Position numbers and translations under genes: made by a program
The notes under the pieces: generated by a model
Seen by the model: the letters and a program-made list of their open reading frames with translations, nothing else
What the model was told of the DNA's origin: nothing
The model's database searches: none
Assembly (NCBI GenBank): GCA_001995005.1
Contig: MDJN01000118.1
Span: 1-5,984, forward strand
Length of the DNA: 5,984 nt
Direction of reading: 5' to 3'
DNA from: Candidatus Parepulonipiscium sp. PG-Nun2H_MBin03
GTDB taxonomy: Bacteria; Bacillota; Clostridia; Lachnospirales; Cellulosilyticaceae
Shown here: in pieces, positions 1 through 5,356 of the stretch
Position numbering within the stretch: the stretch's first letter is position 1
Layout: each line of letters opens with the position of its first letter

Positions 1-32
1 TGCGATGATTTTCACTATTTACATCGATTTCG

Positions 33-893
33 TTATAATTCACTTATTATTTGTTCAACCGTATCAAGTGGCACTCCTAAGTCGTCTGCTATTTCTTGTG
101 GTGTCATTTTTAGCCGTGTATATAAAGTTTTAACTTCACCTTTTATTTCGCCTCTTGCCTCACCACGCTTCTCTCCACGCTTTTCACCTTCGGCAACTGC
201 TGATTTTAATACCGACTTCGCTATTCTCGTTTCTTTTAGGTGATATTCATATGCTTTCTTTTCTTTTGCTGTCATTTGCAAAATATCAAGCTTTTCTTGC
301 ACTTTATCCATGTGTTTTGCCTTGTTTGTTGCTGGAACTTTGCTATTTTTGAATATATATACCCATTCGTCAAGTGGCGTTTCTATTATGTCTTTAAATC
401 GCTCAACATTTATCAGATAATATTCGGGGAATACGTCTCTTTTTAGTTTAAGTGGTTGTGGGTTTTTCTTATCACCTATATCCTCAAATCCAACTTTCCC
501 TTTATACACATACCCATTGCCTCTGCCTAAATTAAAATATAATATGCTTATAGATATAACTTTTGTTATATTCCCATATGGGTCTGATGAATCCAAACTA
601 TCAGCTATAATTTTTGAAGTTTCCCACAATATTCTCTCCAAATAATCATCTTCTCGGTTGTATTGAATTTCTATAACCATTTGTATTCCGTTTGTATCTT
701 TTGCTATAAGGTCAACCCTGTTTAGCTTTCCACCAATTCGGTCTTTGTCGCTCTCGCTTTCCAAAATTTCTACTATTGTGACTTCATATCCAAGTAACGC
801 CTCCAAAAAACTTTCCAGTATATCGAAGTTTGCTCTCTGTCTTAATATATATTTCATTGCATAATCAAATGATATTAGTTCTCTTTTTGCCAT
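33..893 (-). CDS. Rpn family recombination-promoting nuclease / putative transposase (PD-(D/E)XK)
   Basis: This 286-residue protein looks like an intact member of the Rpn family (PDDEXK_2), whose characterised members are DNA endonucleases linked to RecA-independent recombination and, in E. coli, to toxicity and phage defence. The opening (FDYAMKYIL near residues 9-17) has the family's N-terminal form. D61 in RVDLIAKD and E75/Q77 in VIEIQ match the D...ExQ variant of the PD-(D/E)XK active site. Residues 236-255 are five tandem GE-x-K/R tetrapeptides, followed by a helix-turn-helix-like tail (MTPQEIADDLGVPLDTVEQI, 263-282), both common at Rpn C-termini. The start is supported by GAGGAG 6 nt upstream (900-905). 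The gene lies beyond the glgP terminator and is probably transcribed alone. Length is normal for the family and no frame break is seen. Family assignment is firm; whether it acts in recombination, defence or as a selfish element is not shown. Confidence 0.9.
   Translation of the reverse strand: MAKRELISFDYAMKYILRQRANFDILESFLEALLGYEVTIVEILESESDKDRIGGKLNRVDLIAKDTNGIQMVIEIQYNREDDYLERILWETSKIIADSLDSSDPYGNITKVISISILYFNLGRGNGYVYKGKVGFEDIGDKKNPQPLKLKRDVFPEYYLINVERFKDIIETPLDEWVYIFKNSKVPATNKAKHMDKVQEKLDILQMTAKEKKAYEYHLKETRIAKSVLKSAVAEGEKRGEKRGEARGEIKGEVKTLYTRLKMTPQEIADDLGVPLDTVEQIISEL
129..188 (-). repeat. Five 12-bp tandem units coding GE-x-K/R repeats in the Rpn gene
   Basis: Five consecutive 12-bp units encode GEKR, GEKR, GEAR, GEIK and GEVK (residues 236-255). 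The period is exactly four codons, so copy-number change keeps the frame. The segment is highly charged and probably forms a helical linker between the nuclease body and the helix-turn-helix-like tail. Such charged repeats are common in this family. Confidence 0.85.
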
Positions 894-923
894 ATTTATC
901 TCCTCTGCAAATATTTCTAATTA

Positions 924-954
924 ATTATATCTAACCAAAAAAATAAAGTGCTAA
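924..954 (-). promoter_or_regulatory. Weak candidate promoter for the Rpn gene
   Basis: On the minus strand, TATAAT (924-929) lies about 30 nt upstream of the Rpn start, with TTAGCA (949-954) 19 nt further upstream as a possible -35. The -10 is perfect, but the spacer is long and the -35 matches TTGACA at only four of six positions. In AT-rich DNA a chance TATAAT is common. The -35 would sit inside the hairpin at 937-976. Confidence 0.25.
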
Positions 955-976
955 TTTATATTTTTGCACTTTATTT
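937..976 (-). terminator. Probable rho-independent terminator of the yedF-glgP operon
   Basis: The arms 941-951 (AAATAAAGTGC on the plus strand) and 966-976 (GCACTTTATTT) are perfect 11-bp inverted repeats around a 14-nt AT-rich loop. Read on the minus strand, the hairpin lies 23 nt past the glgP stop and the second arm runs straight into more T residues (TTTATTTTTTT), as expected of an intrinsic terminator. The stem holds only three G-C pairs, so it may be weak. On the plus strand the following sequence is less T-rich. Confidence 0.6.
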
Positions 977-999
977 CTATATACTTTTTTCTCTTAGGA

Positions 1000-3264
1000 T
1001 TATGGAGTATCTATATGCCAAATATCCTTATTATATTGTGCTATTGTTCTATCAGATGAGAAATAACCTGCTTCTGATATATTTATTAACATTTTTTTAG
1101 CCCAGGTTTCACGGTCTTCATAATCTTTAAACATCTCTTCTTTAACTTTTATATAATCTTTTACATCTATTAAAGTCATAAAATAATCTTTTCTAATCAA
1201 TTCGGCATGTATTTCTAATAATAGCTCCACATCCCCTATTTTTAACATCGCTGGACTAATTATAAAGTCTAGCCAAGTTCTAATATCTGCATCATTGATA
1301 TAATAATCAACAGCCTTATAACTCGAGTTTTTATACATATCTATAATAGTGTCACTATCTTTTCCAAATATATAAATATTATCATCGCCCACAAGCTCGT
1401 GTATCTCTACGTTTGCACCGTCTTCTGTACCTAAGGTAATCGCACCATTTAGCATAAATTTCATGTTACCTGTGCCGCTTGCTTCTTTTGACGCAAGTGA
1501 AATTTGCTCTGACACATCACAAGCTGGTATTAGTTTTTCTGCATGCGTTACATTATAATTTTCAACCATAACAACTTGTAAATATTGAGATACTTCTTTA
1601 TCATCCTCGATCAATTTTTTAAGGCATAAAATCACATGTATTATGTCTTTTGCTACTTTATAAGCTGGTGCCGCTTTTGCCCCAAATATTATTGTAATAG
1701 GTGTGCTTGGCTTATTTCCTTTTTTAATTTCTAAATATTTATAAATGATATATAAGATATTCATTTGCTGACGTTTATACTCATGCAAACGTTTGATTTG
1801 TATATCAAATATAGAATTCTCATTTATATCAGTATTATTAACTACTTTAAGATAATTTTTTAACTGAATTTTTTTATCGTGCTTAATTTTTAATAATTCA
1901 TTTAATGCCTCTTTATCATTAACTAATTTAGCTAACTTCTTTAACTCCGTCGCATCTTTCCTAAACTCGCTTAAGCCATGTTTATCTATAAAGTTTACTA
2001 ATTCTGCATTTGAATGCAATAACCATCTTCTAAACGTAATACCATTAGTTTTATTATTAAACTTTTCCGGATAAATTTTGTAAAAATCGTTTAATTCATT
2101 AGCCTTTAATATATCTGTATGAAGTGCGGCAACACCGTTTACACTAAATCCATAGTGCATATCCATCCTAGCCATATGAACTCGATTATTCTTATCTATA
2201 ATATAAAGTTCTTTATTATCGGGATATTTTTTCTCTATTCTTTTTGCCAAATCTTTGATTATAGGAACAAGGTGCGCAACTACTTCTTCTAAAAAGCTAA
2301 GTGGCCATTTTTCCAAAGCTTCTGCTAATATAGTATGATTTGTATACGCACATGTATTTGATACAATTTCTATAGCTTTGTCAGTATCAAAGCCTCTTGC
2401 CACTAATAATCTAATTAATTCTGGAATTACTAAAGATGGGTGAGTATCATTAATTTGTACTACTACATGTTTTGCCAAATCTTTTAGGTCATATCCTTTT
2501 TGTTCACACTCAAATAATATTAGTTGAGCTGCATTACTTACCATAAAGTATTGTTGATAAATTCTTAGTAATTCGCCTTTTTTATCACTATCATCTGGGT
2601 ATAAAAATAATGTTAAGTTTTGTTTAATATCTTCTTTATTAAAGTTGATGCCGTCGTTTACTATATCTTCATTTAATGTAGTAACATCAAATAGGTGTAG
2701 TTTATTTGTCCCATTATTATATCCTATTACATCTATGTCATACATCTTAGATTTAAGTGTAAAATTATTAAATTCTACATCAAAGCTTACTCCCGTATCA
2801 CTTAGCCAAGTAGTCTTTTCAATCCATGGGTTTGGAAATTCAGTTTGTTTATTATCTTCAAACACTTGTTTAAATAAACCAAAATGATAATTTAATCCTA
2901 CTCCATCTCCATTTATGCCTAAGGTTGCAATTGAATCTAAAAAGCATGCTGCTAACCTTCCTAATCCTCCATTACCTAATGAAGGTTCCGGTTCAACTTC
3001 TTCAATTTTTGCAATGTCTTTACCATTTGCATTTAACAATTCTTTAATTTCATCAAATACTCCTAAATTGATTAAATTATTTGATAGTAATTTTCCAATC
3101 AAAAATTCGGCGGAAATATAATATACTTTTTTATCTGCAGGATTTCCGCCTTGTATAGAGGCTGCTTCTTTAACAGAATTTAAAAGTGCGTAATAAATTT
3201 CTTTATCTGTTGCTTCTTTTATAGTTTTTTTTAGGTTGTTTTGAAAAATATCATTAAAATTCAT
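1000..3264 (-). CDS. glgP: Glycogen/alpha-glucan phosphorylase (GT35)
   Basis: This enzyme phosphorolyses alpha-1,4-glucan chains to glucose-1-phosphate in the cytoplasm, using pyridoxal phosphate. The 754-residue protein spans the whole GT35 fold: VYYISAEFLIGKLLSNN (48-64), SLGNGGLGRLAACFLDS (95-111), NDTHPS (272-277), NGVAALH with the expected catalytic His382, KRLHEYKRQ (491-499) with the phosphate-site basic residues, and EASGTGNMKFMLNG (594-607) with K602 as the PLP lysine by analogy with rabbit Lys680. The C-terminal DGANVEI (615-621) is also typical. The N-terminus is some 30 residues shorter than in muscle phosphorylase, so the phosphorylatable serine region is absent, as in many bacterial enzymes. 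The start is 3 nt after the DUF3343 stop, with AAGGAG (3271-3276) lying in the last codons of that gene, so the two are likely translationally coupled. It is the last gene of the operon. The odd point is its placement behind sulfur/selenium genes. Confidence 0.97.
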   Translation of the reverse strand: MNFNDIFQNNLKKTIKEATDKEIYYALLNSVKEAASIQGGNPADKKVYYISAEFLIGKLLSNNLINLGVFDEIKELLNANGKDIAKIEEVEPEPSLGNGGLGRLAACFLDSIATLGINGDGVGLNYHFGLFKQVFEDNKQTEFPNPWIEKTTWLSDTGVSFDVEFNNFTLKSKMYDIDVIGYNNGTNKLHLFDVTTLNEDIVNDGINFNKEDIKQNLTLFLYPDDSDKKGELLRIYQQYFMVSNAAQLILFECEQKGYDLKDLAKHVVVQINDTHPSLVIPELIRLLVARGFDTDKAIEIVSNTCAYTNHTILAEALEKWPLSFLEEVVAHLVPIIKDLAKRIEKKYPDNKELYIIDKNNRVHMARMDMHYGFSVNGVAALHTDILKANELNDFYKIYPEKFNNKTNGITFRRWLLHSNAELVNFIDKHGLSEFRKDATELKKLAKLVNDKEALNELLKIKHDKKIQLKNYLKVVNNTDINENSIFDIQIKRLHEYKRQQMNILYIIYKYLEIKKGNKPSTPITIIFGAKAAPAYKVAKDIIHVILCLKKLIEDDKEVSQYLQVVMVENYNVTHAEKLIPACDVSEQISLASKEASGTGNMKFMLNGAITLGTEDGANVEIHELVGDDNIYIFGKDSDTIIDMYKNSSYKAVDYYINDADIRTWLDFIISPAMLKIGDVELLLEIHAELIRKDYFMTLIDVKDYIKVKEEMFKDYEDRETWAKKMLINISEAGYFSSDRTIAQYNKDIWHIDTP

Positions 3265-3267
3265 TTG

Positions 3268-3483
3268 CTACTCCTTATAATCGTAAATATCTTCATATTC
3301 TAGTTGATTTTTTACTATAAAACTATTTATCTGTTGACTGTTACTATTCGTTAGCCAACTAAATCCACACCCAGCACCGATTGAGGGGGGTAGCGGAATT
3401 AGCCGTCCTTGAAATTCATTTTCTTTTGCTACATCTTCAAACATCATAGCAGTTGTAGTATTATAAAATGTTACTAATTTCAT
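3268..3483 (-). CDS. DUF3343 putative Se/S carrier-like protein
   Basis: This small 71-residue protein matches my memory of the DUF3343 family, which is annotated as a putative selenium/sulfur carrier and often sits beside YedF, a class V cysteine desulfurase and selD. The supporting signs are the N-terminal beta strand (LVTFYNTTTAMMFEDVAKE, 3-21), the RLIPLPPSIGAGCGFSW segment (27-43) with its conserved Cys39-Gly40, and an acidic end. Cys39 would be the persulfide or perselenide site, by inference. The start overlaps the upstream stop in an ATGA (3480-3483), and AAAGGAG (3488-3494) lies inside the desulfurase gene, pointing to coupled translation. There is no signal peptide or membrane segment, so the protein is cytoplasmic. 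No biochemical role is established for the family as far as I know. Confidence 0.85.
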   Translation of the reverse strand: MKLVTFYNTTTAMMFEDVAKENEFQGRLIPLPPSIGAGCGFSWLTNSNSQQINSFIVKNQLEYEDIYDYKE

Positions 3484-4619
3484 GTTACTCCTTTGCTTAA
3501 GATTATTTTTAATGCTTCTAATGCTATATCTACTTCTTGCTTAGTATTGTTATGAGAAAAGCTAAAGCGTATTATCCCTTTATCGGTTGTATCCAACATA
3601 TGGTGTACTAAAGGGGCACAAAGGCCTCCTGCTCGAGTTATTATATCATAGTCTTTAGATAACAAAAAACTTATATCTACAGCAGAGCTACCCATCACAT
3701 TAAATGTTACAACTGGCGTTGATAGTACACTTTGATTTGTATAAATTATTACATTAGGTATCTTAGCTAATTCTTGTTCAAAATACTTAGCTAAATCATG
3801 TGCTTTGTTATATAGCTTTTCGATTTTATGCTCATTGATATAGTCAAGTGCTGCTGATAAACCGACTATTGCATGACCGTTTTGTGTACCCGCTTCTAAA
3901 CTTTCTGGTAAACCTATATTCATAGTTTGTTCAAACGTATGAGTTCCCGTTCCCCCAAAACTTATCGGATTAATATTTATATTTTTACTTAACGCTAATA
4001 TACCTAATCCTTGTGGTGCCAACAAACTTTTATGTGCAGATAAACATAGTGCATCAATATTCATTTTTTGCATATCAATAGAAATTATACCAGCTGTTTG
4101 TGCCGCATCTACAACTAGCTTAATAGAATATTCTTTGCAAATTCTACCTATGTGTTCTAAATTTTGCACAACTCCTAAAGTATTTGATGCGTGGGAAATT
4201 ACCAACATTTTAGTATTACTTTTTATATGCGATAGTACCGCATCTATATCTATAGTATAATTATTATTACATTTTATTATACTTAGATTTACCCCTTTTT
4301 TTTTCATATAATAAAGTGGTCTAAGCACGCTATTATGTTCAAGATTTGTGGTAATCACATGGTCGCCTTTTTTCAGCGTTCCCAGTATTGCCATGTTTAA
4401 ACTTTGCGTTGCACCAGATGTAAATATCACTAGCGTAGGTGAGCTTACATTAAACATTTTTGCAAGCTTATTGCGAGTCTCATAAATTGCTCGATTTGCA
4501 CACATAGAGCTTGTATTTACGCCCCTATTTGCATTAGTTAGCGTAGCTAAAGCAGTACTCACAGCTTCTATTACACATGGCGGTTTTATCGTCGTCGCAG
4601 CATTATCAAAATAAATCAT
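3480..4619 (-). CDS. Cysteine desulfurase family protein (class V aminotransferase, SufS/Csd-like)
   Basis: This PLP enzyme is predicted to remove sulfur from cysteine (or selenium from selenocysteine), giving alanine and an enzyme-bound persulfide. At 379 residues it is full length for the SufS/Csd-like subgroup. Visible landmarks are MIYFDNAATT at the N-terminus, TSGATQSLN (68-76) of the cofactor phosphate site, EHNSVLRPL (93-101) with the cofactor-stacking His94, DAAQT (171-175), SAHK (194-197) with the Schiff-base Lys197, EAGTQN (242-247), and RAGGLCAP (329-336) with Cys334 as the likely persulfide cysteine. It differs from housekeeping IscS/NifS and resembles the subgroup found next to YedF and DUF3343. 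The start is set by the family-typical N-terminus and by AAGGTG (4625-4630), which overlaps the yedF stop. The gap to yedF is 9 nt. The gene ends in a TGA that is part of the ATGA overlap with the next gene. I assign no symbol because csd, sufS and nifS would each over-specify it. Confidence 0.93.
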   Translation of the reverse strand: MIYFDNAATTIKPPCVIEAVSTALATLTNANRGVNTSSMCANRAIYETRNKLAKMFNVSSPTLVIFTSGATQSLNMAILGTLKKGDHVITTNLEHNSVLRPLYYMKKKGVNLSIIKCNNNYTIDIDAVLSHIKSNTKMLVISHASNTLGVVQNLEHIGRICKEYSIKLVVDAAQTAGIISIDMQKMNIDALCLSAHKSLLAPQGLGILALSKNININPISFGGTGTHTFEQTMNIGLPESLEAGTQNGHAIVGLSAALDYINEHKIEKLYNKAHDLAKYFEQELAKIPNVIIYTNQSVLSTPVVTFNVMGSSAVDISFLLSKDYDIITRAGGLCAPLVHHMLDTTDKGIIRFSFSHNNTKQEVDIALEALKIILSKGVT

Positions 4620-4628
4620 ATTATCACC

Positions 4629-5219
4629 TTATACTTTAATGATTTTAGTTGCTTTAGTTTGTCTTTCTACTATTTCATACATATTAGTTACTCTTCCTAC
4701 TTTTACTATCAACTCATAATGTGTAAGACAGGCTCCACAACTTATAATTTCTACTCCTTTTTGTTCTAACTTTTGCAAGTCTGCAATAGTCTCTTGTTGT
4801 ATGGTTGATAAAAATACGCCTTTGTTATACAAAATTATCAAATTTGGTAATTTTTCTGTTTCGGTTAGGGCATAAATAAATCCTTTTATTAAAGCAGCTC
4901 CTAACTTTGGGTCTCCTTGTCCCATAAAATCTGTATCAATTACCACTACTGTGTCCTCAAGTGTCGGCATGTCACATTCTATTTCAATGTTATCTCCTAA
5001 AAATATATGCATAGTGTATATGTCATCTTTTTGGTCCCACTTATACTGCAAATTCTTTTTAGTAACAAGTTTAATTAAGTTTTCTATCGCAATCTTATTA
5101 TCTACTAATACTTCAACTACCCCTTCTTCTTTTTTGGGTAAGGATTCTAACAATTTTTTAGTCTCTATTACAGGTAATGGACACGCTTTTTTTATAGCGT
5201 TTATTGTGTGTTTATTCAT
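4629..5219 (-). CDS. yedF: Sulfurtransferase-like selenium metabolism protein YedF
   Basis: The 196-residue protein joins two sulfur-relay domains. The N-terminal TusA-like domain (about 1-75) has the ACPLPVIETKK signature at 12-22 with the acceptor Cys13. The C-terminal DsrE-like domain (about 90-196) has DFMGQGDPKLGAALIKGF (97-114) and IISCGACLTHYEL (158-170), where Cys161 and Cys164 are candidate relay residues. This pair defines the YedF family, which is found with selenium genes and thought to carry sulfur or selenium from a desulfurase; the exact role is unproven. An in-frame ATG at 5246 would add nine residues (MKSCKGAAR), but those codons contain the AAAGGAG ribosome site at 5228-5234, 8 nt before the ATG at 5219, so I take 5219. 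The usual DARGLxCP motif is degenerate here (NAIKKACP). It is the first gene of the operon, followed by the desulfurase after 9 nt. Confidence 0.93.
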   Translation of the reverse strand: MNKHTINAIKKACPLPVIETKKLLESLPKKEEGVVEVLVDNKIAIENLIKLVTKKNLQYKWDQKDDIYTMHIFLGDNIEIECDMPTLEDTVVVIDTDFMGQGDPKLGAALIKGFIYALTETEKLPNLIILYNKGVFLSTIQQETIADLQKLEQKGVEIISCGACLTHYELIVKVGRVTNMYEIVERQTKATKIIKV

Positions 5220-5227
5220 TCTCGCAG

Positions 5228-5234
5228 CTCCTTT
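5228..5234 (-). promoter_or_regulatory. Ribosome binding site that fixes the yedF start
   Basis: AAAGGAG on the minus strand ends 8 nt before the ATG at 5217-5219. The longer reading from 5246 would place this site inside the coding sequence, and I see no comparable site upstream of it. Confidence 0.8.
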
Positions 5235-5256
5235 ACAACTTTTCAAAATTATTTCT

Positions 5257-5286
5257 ATTATATTATCCTGTACTTATATATGCTAA
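5257..5286 (-). promoter_or_regulatory. Candidate sigma-A promoter of the yedF operon
   Basis: On the minus strand, TTAGCA (5281-5286) and a perfect TATAAT (5257-5262) are 18 nt apart. Initiation would fall near 5250, leaving a leader of about 30 nt with the ribosome site. The -35 matches TTGACA at four of six positions. The leader is too short for a riboswitch. Confidence 0.5.
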
Positions 5287-5291
5287 AACAC

Positions 5292-5319
5292 TAAATATTA
5301 TATTAGTATTAGCCGATAT
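5292..5319 (+). promoter_or_regulatory. Candidate sigma-28 (SigD/FliA) flagellar promoter
   Basis: TAAATATT begins at 5292 and GCCGATAT lies at 5312-5319, with 16 nt between TAAA and GCCGATAT. The flagellar sigma-28 consensus is TAAA, about 15 nt, then GCCGATAA, so the -10 matches at seven of eight positions and the TAAA is exact. The GCCG core stands out in very AT-rich DNA. Initiation near 5325 would leave about 30 nt before the start codon at 5357. No sigma-A pair in this stretch fits as well. Confidence 0.6.
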
Positions 5320-5356
5320 TATTTATAAAATACACTTAAAAAGGAGAGATAAATTA

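Noticed and set aside
3..26. Small inverted repeat CGATG...CATCG downstream of the Rpn gene
   Set aside because: It has only five pairs around a 14-nt loop and no T-tract on the minus strand, so it is not a credible terminator; the window ends too close to judge.
155..446. Overlapping plus-strand frames at 155-352 and 240-446 resembling small membrane proteins
   Set aside because: They are antisense to the Rpn gene; the Leu/Phe/Cys richness follows from the complement of its Lys/Glu-rich codons.
2645..3121. Plus-strand frames at 2645-2887 and 2915-3121
   Set aside because: They are antisense to the conserved N-terminal part of glycogen phosphorylase and have no recognisable features.
3480..3482. 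TGA ending the desulfurase gene, in a selenium-type operon, as a possible selenocysteine codon
   Set aside because: It is part of an ATGA overlap with the DUF3343 start, the protein already has full family length and its catalytic Cys334, and I saw no SECIS-like hairpin after it.
4951..5286. Plus-strand 111-residue frame with hydrophobic stretches
   Set aside because: It is antisense to yedF and its promoter, with no suitable ribosome site.
5220..5356. Riboswitch or small RNA in the divergent intergenic region
   Set aside because: The 137 nt are very AT-rich, largely taken up by the two candidate promoters and ribosome sites, and show no strong stem or known motif.
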